Shown: piece after piece, positions 36,326-45,014 of the stretch
Layout of the letters: each line of letters starts with the position of its first letter
Position numbering within the stretch: the stretch's first letter is position 1
NCBI RefSeq assembly: GCF_009711165.2
Contig: NZ_WMID02000025.1
Span: 15,374-79,373, forward strand
Length of the DNA stretch: 64,000 nucleotides
Source: Flavobacterium sp. MC2016-06
GTDB lineage: Bacteria > Bacteroidota > Bacteroidia > Flavobacteriales > Flavobacteriaceae
Direction of reading: 5' to 3'
Position numbers and translations under genes: made by a program
The notes under the pieces: model-generated
The model's database searches: none
What the model was told of the DNA's origin: nothing
Seen by the model: the letters and a program-made list of their open reading frames with translations, nothing else

Positions 36326-37675
36326 ATGATTAAAAAATTCCTTTTATTATCATTAGTTGTATCACAACTAACAATTTCTTGTTCAAGTGACGAAACTGTA
36401 CCAGAAACAGAACAAACATTAGCAGAACAAGTTGCAAATCTTGTTAAACAACCTTATTCTAAACTAACTCCTACAGAGCAAAAAGTAAAACTAGAAGCAG
36501 AAGCCAATGATATGTTAGTTCAATTAGATAAATCTAAAACTTCTGGAGCTATTGAGGCTTTAGAAAACTTAACTAGGTTATTAGATCTTAATTCTGTTGA
36601 TATTTTTAGTGGGAAAAATGACAATAAAATTGAAGACATCATAAATACTGCTGGCGTTTATGGTGTTTATACATGGAATAATACTCAAAAAATCTGGGTT
36701 AAAACAGCTTCTACAACTGAATTAAAATTTGTTTTCCCTGCTAAAAAATCTCAAACGGCAAACAATGCTTCTTTTTCGTCTAAAGCTGTGGCTTCTGATA
36801 TAAAAGTAAAACTTATAGATACTTACGGAAATTGGTCATACAATCAGCAAACTCAACAATATGAGCAAAGTCCATCTGTAAACGATTATTTCTTTTTACC
36901 AACATCTGCAGATGCTGTATTGACAATTGATAACACGCAGGCGGCTACTTTTACTCAAACTGCTAAATATGCTAACGGAAAAGAAGTTCCTAATGAGTTT
37001 GCTTACAAAATGACATTAATTGATGGTTATGCTTGGGAAATGAGCGAAACAAAAGCTACTGAAAACACTGCAAAAGCTTCGCTTACTTTTAACGGTAAAA
37101 ACTTAATTGAATTTAACGCTGGAAGTACTGCACAAATTGATGCTTTAATTGACAATGACGAACTTGTTCAATACAGAGGAAAAGCGAATGGTTTATTTAA
37201 ATTGATGGATAATTTTATTATTGTTGCAGACATGGATTTAGCTACTGAAGCTGCCGATGAAATTGCTTTAGAAAAAACATTGCCAAGTTCTAATTATGAT
37301 ACTAAAACATATTATTCTGACATGAGTGTATACAATCTTAAATACTCTCAAGGTACTGCAGTAAATTTTAACAAGAATATGAAATTAATTTTAGTGTCTA
37401 AAAAAGATGGAACTAAAATAGCTGACATTGTTGTACATTCTGAGAAATCTGAATCTTATGCATACCATCAAAAATGGGTAGTTGACGCTACTGCAACTAA
37501 TGGAGGTTATTGGACTTATGACTCAAATGGAACTGCAACTGTTGATTATTACGATGAAGTATATTACTTAAAATTCAGTGATAATACAGAGGTAGAAATG
37601 AGTGCTTACTTCTCTGAAGGATTTACAAATTTCGAAACTAAATTTGAAGATTTCATCACAGCTTTTGAAAAATAA
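36326..37675 (+). CDS. Uncharacterised large lipoprotein
   Basis: A 449-residue protein with a lipoprotein signal (KKFLLLSLVVSQLTISC, lipobox Cys at residue 19). I do not recognise a domain. The segment after the signal (about 23-90) is helical and charged. The rest is beta-rich and contains an aromatic repeat-like stretch (WSYNQQTQQYEQSPSVNDYF) and a Tyr-rich C-terminal part ending YFSEGFTNFETKFEDFITAF. It is expected to be anchored to a membrane facing the periplasm or outside. No partner gene is adjacent on the same strand. Confidence 0.75.
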   Translation: MIKKFLLLSLVVSQLTISCSSDETVPETEQTLAEQVANLVKQPYSKLTPTEQKVKLEAEANDMLVQLDKSKTSGAIEALENLTRLLDLNSVDIFSGKNDNKIEDIINTAGVYGVYTWNNTQKIWVKTASTTELKFVFPAKKSQTANNASFSSKAVASDIKVKLIDTYGNWSYNQQTQQYEQSPSVNDYFFLPTSADAVLTIDNTQAATFTQTAKYANGKEVPNEFAYKMTLIDGYAWEMSETKATENTAKASLTFNGKNLIEFNAGSTAQIDALIDNDELVQYRGKANGLFKLMDNFIIVADMDLATEAADEIALEKTLPSSNYDTKTYYSDMSVYNLKYSQGTAVNFNKNMKLILVSKKDGTKIADIVVHSEKSESYAYHQKWVVDATATNGGYWTYDSNGTATVDYYDEVYYLKFSDNTEVEMSAYFSEGFTNFETKFEDFITAFEK

Positions 37676-37693
37676 CAGCTTATAAAATTTTAC

Positions 37694-37734
37694 TTAAAGC
37701 CGATTTGAATATTTCAAATCGGCTTTATTTTTTT
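37694..37734 (+). terminator. Terminator of the lipoprotein gene
   Basis: A 13-bp perfect stem (AAAGCCGATTTGA/TCAAATCGGCTTT) with a 5-base loop and T tail. It overlaps the last codons of the convergent DUF4249 gene. Confidence 0.85.
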
Positions 37735-38579
37735 GGTGGTGTTTTTACAATTAAAGTACTTTGCCCATACCCAGCCCAAATACCAATTCCACCGTTTATA
37801 TTCGATTTTAAACTTGTATTGGATGGATAAATTGGATTTTTGCTGTTAACGATTTCATTTTGCCAGCTGTTCCAAAAATCTAAAGCATCTTTGTTTTGAG
37901 TTCTCAATTTCACATAAATTAAATCTCCATCGACAAAATAAGGTGTGAATTTTGTTTTAGGAAAAAGTATAATTCCTCTATTTATTTGTATAGAAACAGC
38001 TGCTTCTTTAAAATTTTTATCGTCTAAATTTCCATAAAATGCAGGAACAAAAATAGGCTCTTCACCATCAATTTTTGTCGCAATTTGATAGTAGTTTTTC
38101 TCGTTTAGCGGATCATCAAATTTCACAAATAAATAACCGATCGTGTCGGCCGGATTCTTTTTAATATATTCTGCACTTTTAAGTTCGACGGTTTTTGGAA
38201 TTATTGTTTTGGCTTCAATCACTCTATTTAGATATTCAATTTTTAACGAATATTCTTTTCCAGCTTCACCTTTTAAAGTTGATCCGAAATATACAAATGG
38301 AGGAACTCTATTTTTATCATTTTTAACTCTTAAAACTTCAGATGTCTGACCATCAGAAATTGTAATTTTTGCTGAACGAATGGCATGATCTAAAACATTG
38401 GTCGAATCGATAACATCTGTAACCGGAATACTGCTCGACAATAAAACTTGTGCAAAGTCTCCTTCTTCTATCCATCCTTCTACAACAATTTTTGACTCAA
38501 GACTTTTTTGTGTACTAAAATCATCATTAGAACAACTAATTATGGTTAGAGCGAAAAGAAATAAAATATATTTTTTCAT
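37725..38579 (-). CDS. DUF4249 family lipoprotein, TonB receptor partner
   Basis: A 284-residue lipoprotein (KKYILFLFALTIISC, Cys at residue 16). The mature part has the DUF4249 pattern: IVVEGWIEEGDFAQVLLSSS opens the first beta-sandwich, followed by GEAGKEYSLKIEYLNRVIEA and the end NINGGIGIWAGYGQS. DUF4249 proteins are routinely encoded next to a TonB-dependent receptor, as here: the receptor's stop is 3 bases before this start, so the two are one transcript. It is probably the surface or periplasmic partner of that receptor. Confidence 0.88.
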   Translation of the reverse strand: MKKYILFLFALTIISCSNDDFSTQKSLESKIVVEGWIEEGDFAQVLLSSSIPVTDVIDSTNVLDHAIRSAKITISDGQTSEVLRVKNDKNRVPPFVYFGSTLKGEAGKEYSLKIEYLNRVIEAKTIIPKTVELKSAEYIKKNPADTIGYLFVKFDDPLNEKNYYQIATKIDGEEPIFVPAFYGNLDDKNFKEAAVSIQINRGIILFPKTKFTPYFVDGDLIYVKLRTQNKDALDFWNSWQNEIVNSKNPIYPSNTSLKSNINGGIGIWAGYGQSTLIVKTPPKK

Positions 38580-38582
38580 CTG

Positions 38583-40865
38583 TTAAAATTTAAATCTCCA
38601 GCTTATTGAAGGTAATATTCGATACAAAACCTTTTTTTCCTGTTTTACAACAACACTGTTTTTATCTTTATCAACTTGAACATCCAACACTACATATATA
38701 GGATTTTCAAGATTGAAAGTATTGTAAACCGAAAAATTCAGCGCACTTTCTTTTTTATTCGTTTTTACAAAAAAGTAATTTGCAGATAAATCCGTACGTA
38801 TATAATTTGGCATTTGTGCATTATTATATGCTGTATATTCTTTGACAGGATTATTATTGATAAAATACCACGAAGTCGGCATTGTAAAACGGTTCCCCGA
38901 ACTAAATATCTGCGTTACGCCAAAATTCCATTTTGCATTTAAATCATACATTCCAACCAATGAAAGATTATGACGTCTGTCGTATTTTGCAAAATAAGTA
39001 TTTCCGTTATTCAGTTCATCAAAATTTCGATCAGACCAGCTCAATGTATAACTCAGCCAGCCCGTAAATTTGCCGTTATTTTTTCGAAGCATCATTTCAA
39101 GACCATACGCTTTTCCTTTCCCAACTAATAAATCATTTTTCAACGTTGTAGTCTCATTAAACTGAGTTACTCCATAAGGATATTCCAATAAATCTTTCAT
39201 CAAACGATAAAATCCTCCAAAAGACGAAACTAAATTCTTTGAGATATTCTGATTTGAACCAATAGAAAATTCATCAGACGACTGTGGTTTTATTCCGTCT
39301 GAACTTGCAATCCAAAAATCAGTCGGAATTCCAACACTCGAAGTCGTTATCATACTCAAATATTGGTATTGTTTATTATACGAACCGTAAAAAGAATATT
39401 TTTCATTGGCTATATAATTCAACAAAACACGAGGCTGAAAATGCAGATAAGAATCCGATTTTGATCCCGCAGTATAATAGTTAATTCGAAGACCAATTTC
39501 GGCATTTAGATAATCCGTCAACTTTGGTTTAATAGTAGTAAAAACAGCCACCTCATTGGCATTAATATTACTGTTTTGAGAACCATTATTAGTATCTGTC
39601 AGATTTTCGACATTAACTTTTTGAGGTTGTAAATCATGATATACATATTGAAAACCAGACTCAAAAGGAATATTTTTAATTGAATAACGAACAGCATTAT
39701 TAAATCCAAAATCTTTAACATAAGACGAAACTCCAAACTGAATTGTAGCTTGCTCCATTCTTAAATCATTAGAATATTGGCTAAAATAAATAGCGTTTGA
39801 CATGTTTACTTTAGGCGAAAATATAGTAATCAAAGCTGGAGAAACAGTAAAATTACTCCACTTTAAACTGGTATGTAATGCTAGATTACCATCTTTAATT
39901 TTTAACTCGTCGGCACTGGCAAACGCATCAATAGAAAGCAGATTTTTTTTAGAAATTTGAGAAACAAAAGTCATATTTCCGTCAGAGAAACCATATTTCA
40001 TATCCTGAACATCACTGTTTTCTGAACCCGAACGCAATAATGGCGCAATGATTTCGTCAATATATGTTTTTCTTCCTGAGATATAAAAACCTGATTTTTG
40101 AGTAATTGGAACAGCTAAAGTTAATTGGGAAGCTAAAATTCCAACATTTCCTTGAATCTCAAATTCTGAAGGTATTTTTTTATTAGGAATTAATAATGTC
40201 GTCGAACTTAATCTTCCTCCATATTTTGCATTCGAACTTGATTTATCAAATTCTACTTCTTTAATATGATCGGTATTATAAAAAGGGAAAACACCTAATA
40301 AATGAGACATTCCATAAATTGGCGTTCCATTGTATAATATTGCATTATGCCCCGGATCTCCTCCTCTAACGTATAAATATCCATTGGCATCACCAGAATT
40401 CTGCACGCCCGGAGTAAGTTGTAGTAATTTAATAATATCTGTTGTCCCGAGTACGGTTGGTACAGCTGATAATTCTTTTAAATTGAAGGATAATTTACCG
40501 CCCGATAAAGTTGTAATGCCTTTTTTTTTATCATTTGATATAACGACTTCTTTTAAGAGTGAAATATCTTTTACTAAAACAATAGAAATTAATGTATCTT
40601 TTAAGCAGTCAAAAGATATATTTTTCTCTAGATAACCTAATTGATTAACAACGATTTTAAGGTTCCCCAAAGGAATTTTTTCTAAAAAATTACCAAGAGT
40701 ATCGGTTATCGCGTAATGTTGAAAATTATCTGCTGCAAAAGAAATATTTGCTCCAACTAAATTTTCATTTTCAGAAGATTTTATATGTCCAGCAATAGTT
40801 GCTTTTGATTGCGCAAATACACCAGACAAACAGAATAAAAAAACGAAAGTAATTATTTTCAACAC
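38583..40865 (-). CDS. TonB-dependent outer membrane receptor with carboxypeptidase-like N-terminal domain
   Basis: A 760-residue outer-membrane protein. After the signal peptide (IITFVFLFCLSGVFAQ) comes a CarboxypepD-like repeat (IAGHIKSSENENLVGANISF, TDTLGNFLEKIP), then a plug domain (TTDIIKLLQLTPGVQNSGDA, YVRGGDPGHNAILYNGTPIYG) and a beta-barrel ending in an aromatic ISWRFKF. It likely imports a ligand with TonB energy. It is shorter than SusC proteins and is paired with DUF4249 rather than SusD. The substrate is unknown. Confidence 0.92.
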   Translation of the reverse strand: MLKIITFVFLFCLSGVFAQSKATIAGHIKSSENENLVGANISFAADNFQHYAITDTLGNFLEKIPLGNLKIVVNQLGYLEKNISFDCLKDTLISIVLVKDISLLKEVVISNDKKKGITTLSGGKLSFNLKELSAVPTVLGTTDIIKLLQLTPGVQNSGDANGYLYVRGGDPGHNAILYNGTPIYGMSHLLGVFPFYNTDHIKEVEFDKSSSNAKYGGRLSSTTLLIPNKKIPSEFEIQGNVGILASQLTLAVPITQKSGFYISGRKTYIDEIIAPLLRSGSENSDVQDMKYGFSDGNMTFVSQISKKNLLSIDAFASADELKIKDGNLALHTSLKWSNFTVSPALITIFSPKVNMSNAIYFSQYSNDLRMEQATIQFGVSSYVKDFGFNNAVRYSIKNIPFESGFQYVYHDLQPQKVNVENLTDTNNGSQNSNINANEVAVFTTIKPKLTDYLNAEIGLRINYYTAGSKSDSYLHFQPRVLLNYIANEKYSFYGSYNKQYQYLSMITTSSVGIPTDFWIASSDGIKPQSSDEFSIGSNQNISKNLVSSFGGFYRLMKDLLEYPYGVTQFNETTTLKNDLLVGKGKAYGLEMMLRKNNGKFTGWLSYTLSWSDRNFDELNNGNTYFAKYDRRHNLSLVGMYDLNAKWNFGVTQIFSSGNRFTMPTSWYFINNNPVKEYTAYNNAQMPNYIRTDLSANYFFVKTNKKESALNFSVYNTFNLENPIYVVLDVQVDKDKNSVVVKQEKKVLYRILPSISWRFKF

Positions 40866-40894
40866 TAGATTTTAATAAGAAAAGTGCGAAAATA

Positions 40895-40932
40895 AACAAT
40901 TATAACCCAATTACATTAGGTTATAATTGTTT
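40895..40932 (-). terminator. Terminator of pdxJ
   Basis: The stem CAATTATAACC/GGTTATAATTG lies 13 bases after the pdxJ stop; read on the minus strand it ends in TTTATTTT. Confidence 0.6.
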
Positions 40933-40942
40933 TAATTGTAAC

Positions 40943-41656
40943 TTATTTTAATTTTTGCAGATACATATTTACAACATTGTCTAATCCAAGATAAATAGCT
41001 TCTGAAATTAAGGCATGACCAATAGAAACTTCTAATAAACCCGGGATATTTTGTTTAAAAAACTGAATGTTATCTAAACTCAAATCATGTCCTGCGTTGA
41101 TACCCAAACCTAATTCGTTTGCCAATTCTGCGGCTTTAACATAAGAATCAATTCCGTTTTTATTTCCTAAATCATATTCATGCGCAAAAGCTTCAGTATA
41201 CAATTCAATTCTTTCTGTTCCTGTTTTTTTAGCACCTTCAATCATTTCTAAAACTGGATCAACAAAAATGGAAGTTCTAATTCCGTTACGTTGAAATTCT
41301 TGAATAACTTCTGTCAAATAAGACTCGTTTTTTATGGTATCCCAACCAGCAGAAGATGTAATTGCTCCAATTGCATCTGGAACAAGTGTTACCTGAGTTG
41401 GTTTGCATTCTAAAACCAAATCAATAAAATTATGCTGCGGATTTCCTTCAATATTATATTCGGTATGTACAATTGCTTTTAAATCTCTTGCATCTTGATA
41501 ACGTATGTGGCGCTCGTCTGGGCGCGGGTGAATCGTGATTCCCTGACCTCCAAAATTCTGAATATCTGCCGCTACTTTTAGTAAATTAGGAACATTTCCG
41601 CCGCGGGCATTTCGCAGCGTTGCAATTTTATTGATATTTACACTTAACTTTGTCAT
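40943..41656 (-). CDS. pdxJ: Pyridoxine 5'-phosphate synthase
   Basis: A 237-residue TIM-barrel enzyme that joins 1-deoxy-D-xylulose 5-phosphate and 3-amino-2-oxopropyl phosphate to form PNP in the DXP-dependent vitamin B6 pathway. Motifs: LSVNINKIATLRNARGG, ITIHPRPDERHIR, CKPTQVTLVPD, and GINAGHDLSLDN near residue 192. Length is normal. It is divergent from the CBS gene, with a clear promoter box on the minus strand. Confidence 0.96.
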   Translation of the reverse strand: MTKLSVNINKIATLRNARGGNVPNLLKVAADIQNFGGQGITIHPRPDERHIRYQDARDLKAIVHTEYNIEGNPQHNFIDLVLECKPTQVTLVPDAIGAITSSAGWDTIKNESYLTEVIQEFQRNGIRTSIFVDPVLEMIEGAKKTGTERIELYTEAFAHEYDLGNKNGIDSYVKAAELANELGLGINAGHDLSLDNIQFFKQNIPGLLEVSIGHALISEAIYLGLDNVVNMYLQKLK

Positions 41657-41698
41657 ATAAATAGATAATTAATTCTAGTAACACTATATTTGTTACGA

Positions 41699-41706
41699 CA
41701 AAAATA
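41699..41706 (-). promoter_or_regulatory. -7 box TATTTTTG upstream of pdxJ
   Basis: On the minus strand TATTTTTG matches TAnnTTTG, about 43 bases before the pdxJ ATG. Confidence 0.5.
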
Positions 41707-41772
41707 CAAAGTAAAACGCAGCAGTTTTTGGTATTTTTTGATTATTTTGCATAAAATATCTTCAGTAGACCT

Positions 41773-42432
41773 ATGACAGAAATTACAAACTATATCACCA
41801 ATGATTTTAGAGCGATTGACAGCCAGGAAACGATTGCGTCTGTTCAGGACTTTTTTGCTGACTTGAATTTTTCTCATTTCCCTGTTTTAGAAGATGGAAT
41901 TTTTATTGGAAGTATTGCTTCTGATGATGTTGAAACTTTTGACACTGACAAAAAGGCGATCGATTACAAATATGCTTTGGAACGTTTTTTTGCTCGCAAA
42001 TCAATGATTTGGCTGGATGTTTTAGAGGTTTTTGCAAAAAACCATACCAATACAATCCCAATTCTTGACGAGAATAATCAATACGTTGGTTATTACGAAA
42101 TGGAAGACATTATGAAATTCTTTCAGGAAACTCCATTTTTAAAAGAACAAGGTGGTATCATAATTATTCAAAAAGGACTTTTAGACTATTCTATGAGCGA
42201 GGTAACTCAGATTGTAGAAAGTAATAACGGCAAAATTTTAGGCTGTTTTGTTTCTGAAGCTGATTTAGAAAATGTACAAATCACAGTAAAAATTGGTTTA
42301 GGTGCCATGAATGAAATTATTCAGACTTATAGAAGATATGGTTACGAAATCATTTCAGAACATCAAGAGGATACTTATATTAACAGCCTGAAAGAACGTT
42401 CAGATTATTTAGACAAATATCTTAATATATAA
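41773..42432 (+). CDS. CBS domain protein
   Basis: A 219-residue cytoplasmic protein. The first ~115 residues form a pair of CBS motifs (ASVQDFFADLNFSHFPVLED and VFAKNHTNTIPILDENNQYVG), a typical nucleotide-binding Bateman module. The C-terminal half (IIIIQKGLLDYSMSEVTQIV, YRRYGYEIISEHQEDTY) looks like an ACT-like small-molecule domain. It lies just upstream of nadK, an order common in Bacteroidota, hinting at regulation linked to adenine nucleotides or NAD (inference). Confidence 0.88.
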   Translation: MTEITNYITNDFRAIDSQETIASVQDFFADLNFSHFPVLEDGIFIGSIASDDVETFDTDKKAIDYKYALERFFARKSMIWLDVLEVFAKNHTNTIPILDENNQYVGYYEMEDIMKFFQETPFLKEQGGIIIIQKGLLDYSMSEVTQIVESNNGKILGCFVSEADLENVQITVKIGLGAMNEIIQTYRRYGYEIISEHQEDTYINSLKERSDYLDKYLNI

Positions 42433-42520
42433 ATTAGAAAATTGGTCAATGAGAAAATTAGAAAATTATCTCGACCAATAATTATCAAATTGACCCATTT
42501 TCTCATTATCTAATTAAACA
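42433..42520. repeat. Inverted repeat, CAATGAGAAAATTAGA family
   Basis: GGTCAATGAGAAAATTAGAAAATT pairs imperfectly with ATCAAATTGACCCATTTTCTCATT. The right arm shares an 18-of-19-base match with the repeat at 15376-15394. It sits between the CBS gene and nadK. Confidence 0.6.
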
Positions 42521-42522
42521 GA

Positions 42523-43410
42523 ATGAAAGTAGCCATTTACGGACAGTATTATCAAAACAGTACAGAACCTATTATTAAAGATATTTTTGTGTTTTTCAAA
42601 ACCAACAATGTCGAAATGGTAATCGAAGAAAACTTTCTAAAAATGCTTTATGAAAAACAGATCATTAACAAAGAGTATCAAACTTTTTCGTCAAGCAATT
42701 CTTTAGATGATAGTTTTGAAATGTTGATTAGTATTGGCGGTGACGGAACTATTTTAAGATCAGCAACTTTGGTTCGTAATTCTGGAGTTCCAATTTTAGG
42801 AATCAATGCAGGAAGATTGGGTTTTCTAGCTGCAGTACCAAAAGAAAGTATTGATAGTTTTTTACAGTTTATTATTGACAAAACCTACACCATATCTGAA
42901 AGAACATTGTTAAGCATAAGCTGCGATCCTAAAAATGATGCTATTACAGAAGATTTAAATTTTGCAATGAATGAGGTTACAGTAAGCAGAAAAGACACTA
43001 CGTCTATGATTACAGTTGATACTTATTTAAATAATGAATATTTAAACTCATATTGGGCAGATGGCTTAATTATTTCAACACCAACTGGCTCTACAGGATA
43101 TTCCTTAAGCTGTGGTGGACCAATATTAACACCAAATGTCGAAAGTTTAGTAATTACACCTATTGCCCCTCATAATTTAAACGCCAGACCACTTGTAATT
43201 CCTGATAATACCGAAATTAAACTTCGCGTTTCTGGTAGAGAAGATCAATATTTGGTTTCTTTAGACTCTAGAATTACCTCAGTGAAAAATGAATCAGTTC
43301 TAAGTATTAGAAAAACTGACTTTAAAATAAAAATGGTAGAGATTCCAAGTGAAACTTTTCTAAAAACCTTAAGAAAGAAATTGCTTTGGGGAGAAGATAA
43401 AAGAAATTAG
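42523..43410 (+). CDS. nadK: NAD kinase
   Basis: A 295-residue ATP-NAD kinase that makes NADP. The Gly-rich motif ISIGGDGTILRSATLVRNS is near residue 70, followed by GINAGRLGFLA, the NE motif AMNEVTVSRKDTTSM and DGLIISTPTGSTGYSLSCGG. Length is normal. It is in the same direction as the CBS gene and separated from it by a 90-base repeat-containing gap. Its stop overlaps by 4 bases the end of a possible tiny convergent gene. Confidence 0.96.
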   Translation: MKVAIYGQYYQNSTEPIIKDIFVFFKTNNVEMVIEENFLKMLYEKQIINKEYQTFSSSNSLDDSFEMLISIGGDGTILRSATLVRNSGVPILGINAGRLGFLAAVPKESIDSFLQFIIDKTYTISERTLLSISCDPKNDAITEDLNFAMNEVTVSRKDTTSMITVDTYLNNEYLNSYWADGLIISTPTGSTGYSLSCGGPILTPNVESLVITPIAPHNLNARPLVIPDNTEIKLRVSGREDQYLVSLDSRITSVKNESVLSIRKTDFKIKMVEIPSETFLKTLRKKLLWGEDKRN

Positions 43411-43520
43411 GCTTTTTTCTGATTCATCTCCATACGATATACTCCCTTTTCCCGTTCTGCTTGTAGTGAATCATCATTAAATGTCTCAAAATCATAATGT
43501 AAATTGAAAAAAAAGCACAT
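43407..43520 (-). CDS. Possible 37-residue protein, unrecognised
   Basis: A short frame convergent with nadK (ATG at 43520, TAA at 43407-43409). The translation has an aromatic N-terminus (MCFFFNLHYDFETF) and a charged C-terminus (AEREKGVYRMEMNQKKA). The codon composition looks protein-like rather than random, but the frame is short, no domain is recognisable and no promoter is evident on the minus strand. It could be a relic. Comparison with other Flavobacterium genomes would decide. Confidence 0.25.
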   Translation of the reverse strand: MCFFFNLHYDFETFNDDSLQAEREKGVYRMEMNQKKA

Positions 43521-43535
43521 TTATGTAAAGGAACG

Positions 43536-43564
43536 TTGATTCGTATTGATAATTATTATATTTG
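43536..43564 (+). promoter_or_regulatory. Promoter of the DUF6089-uppS-bamA cluster
   Basis: The -7 box TATATTTG (43557-43564) is preceded at 18 bases by a TTG (43536-43538), close to ideal -33/-7 spacing for Bacteroidota. It lies 18 bases before the ATG at 43583. Confidence 0.6.
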
Positions 43565-43582
43565 CACGCAATTTTGAATTAA

Positions 43583-44272
43583 ATGAAGAAAATTTTTAAT
43601 TTATTGTTATGTTTTTTTCCCTTTATTACACTAAACGCTCAGATCAATGAGATTGGTGTTTTTCTTGGTGGAAGTAACTATGTAGGTGATGTTGGAAGTA
43701 CAACTTATATCGCCCCAGAAAAACTGGCTTTTGGTATTTTGTATAAATGGAATAAAAGCCCGCGACACTCGTACCGTTTCTCTTATACACAATCTACAAT
43801 CACAGCAAATGATTTAGATTCTAAGGAAACTGGTAGAAATAGAAGAGGTTACCGTTTTGACAATAATGTAAAAGAGCTTTCTGCTGGATTAGAATTCAAC
43901 TTTTTTGATTTTAATCTTCATGATTATCATCAAAAAATTACACCTTATGTATATTCGGGTTTGAGCTTTTTTATTTATGATGGATTATATCGTTATGACA
44001 CAAGTCCGAACGTTATACAATCTGTAAATTCAAATTCATTTGCTATACCTATTATATTAGGTATAAAATCTAACGTAACGCCAAATTTTGTTTTAGGACT
44101 TGAAGCTGGTGTACGATATAGTTTTACAGATAATATTGATGGAAGTAACCCTAACACTAACAATCCAAACATTATGAAGTTTGGAAATTTAAATAATAAT
44201 GACTGGTATGTGTTCTCGGGCATTACATTAACGTACACCTTTGGACAGAAACCTTGCTATTGCGCAGAATAA
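43583..44272 (+). CDS. DUF6089 family outer membrane beta-barrel protein
   Basis: A 229-residue protein with a signal peptide (IFNLLLCFFPFITLNAQ), then NEIGVFLGGSNYVGDVG and LAFGILYKWNKSPRHSYRFS, and a final aromatic strand SGITLTYTFGQ followed by a CYCAE tail. The pattern matches the DUF6089 family found in front of uppS and bamA in Flavobacteriia. It is predicted to be a small outer-membrane barrel. Its stop is 1 base before the uppS start, which suggests translational coupling and a link with outer-membrane assembly. Confidence 0.85.
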   Translation: MKKIFNLLLCFFPFITLNAQINEIGVFLGGSNYVGDVGSTTYIAPEKLAFGILYKWNKSPRHSYRFSYTQSTITANDLDSKETGRNRRGYRFDNNVKELSAGLEFNFFDFNLHDYHQKITPYVYSGLSFFIYDGLYRYDTSPNVIQSVNSNSFAIPIILGIKSNVTPNFVLGLEAGVRYSFTDNIDGSNPNTNNPNIMKFGNLNNNDWYVFSGITLTYTFGQKPCYCAE

Positions 44273-44273
44273 A

Positions 44274-45014
44274 ATGAATTTACTAGACTCTATAGATCAC
44301 ACTAATTTACCCAAACATCTGGCCATTATCATGGACGGTAATGGACGCTGGGCCAAACAACAAGGCTTTTTAAGAGCGTTTGGTCATGAAAACGGAACAA
44401 AATCTGTAAAAAACACTATTAAGACTTGTGCTAAACTTGGCATCGAGAACTTAACGCTGTATGCTTTTTCTACAGAAAACTGGAACCGTCCGAAATTAGA
44501 AGTCGAAGCATTAATGAAAATATTAATCAATTCATTAAAAAAAGAGCTTGGTACCCTGCTAGAAAACAATATCAAACTTAATGCTATTGGTAATCTTCAT
44601 AAACTGCCAAAATCAGCTCAAAAAGAACTTTTTGACGTTATTGAGAAAACTAAAAATAATACCCGCCTTACTCTAACACTTGCTTTAAGTTACGGATCAC
44701 GAGAAGAATTGGTAAATGCCGTGAGAATCATCAGCGATAAAGTTAAAAATAATATAATTTCAATAGACAGTATTGACGATTCAATTATAAATGAGCATCT
44801 TTACACGCAAAATTTACCCGACGTAGATTTATTAATAAGAACAAGTGGAGAACATAGAATAAGTAATTTTTTGCTGTGGCAGATTGCCTATGCAGAGCTA
44901 TATTTTACTAATGTCTTATGGCCAGACTTTAAAGACCAAGATTTATATGAGGCTATTATTAGTTATCAAAAAAGAGAACGTAGATTTGGAAAGACCAGTG
45001 AACAAATTAAATAA
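44274..45014 (+). CDS. uppS: Isoprenyl transferase (undecaprenyl diphosphate synthase)
   Basis: A 246-residue cis-prenyltransferase that makes the C55 lipid carrier for peptidoglycan and O-antigen. Motifs: LAIIMDGNGRWAKQQG (catalytic Asp), AFGHENGTKSV, LTLYAFSTENWNRP and DLLIRTSGEHRISNFLLWQ. The ATG at 44274 is preferred because it follows the DUF6089 stop directly; an in-frame ATG at 44241 would overlap that gene by 32 bases and add 11 non-homologous residues. Confidence 0.95.
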   Translation: MNLLDSIDHTNLPKHLAIIMDGNGRWAKQQGFLRAFGHENGTKSVKNTIKTCAKLGIENLTLYAFSTENWNRPKLEVEALMKILINSLKKELGTLLENNIKLNAIGNLHKLPKSAQKELFDVIEKTKNNTRLTLTLALSYGSREELVNAVRIISDKVKNNIISIDSIDDSIINEHLYTQNLPDVDLLIRTSGEHRISNFLLWQIAYAELYFTNVLWPDFKDQDLYEAIISYQKRERRFGKTSEQIK

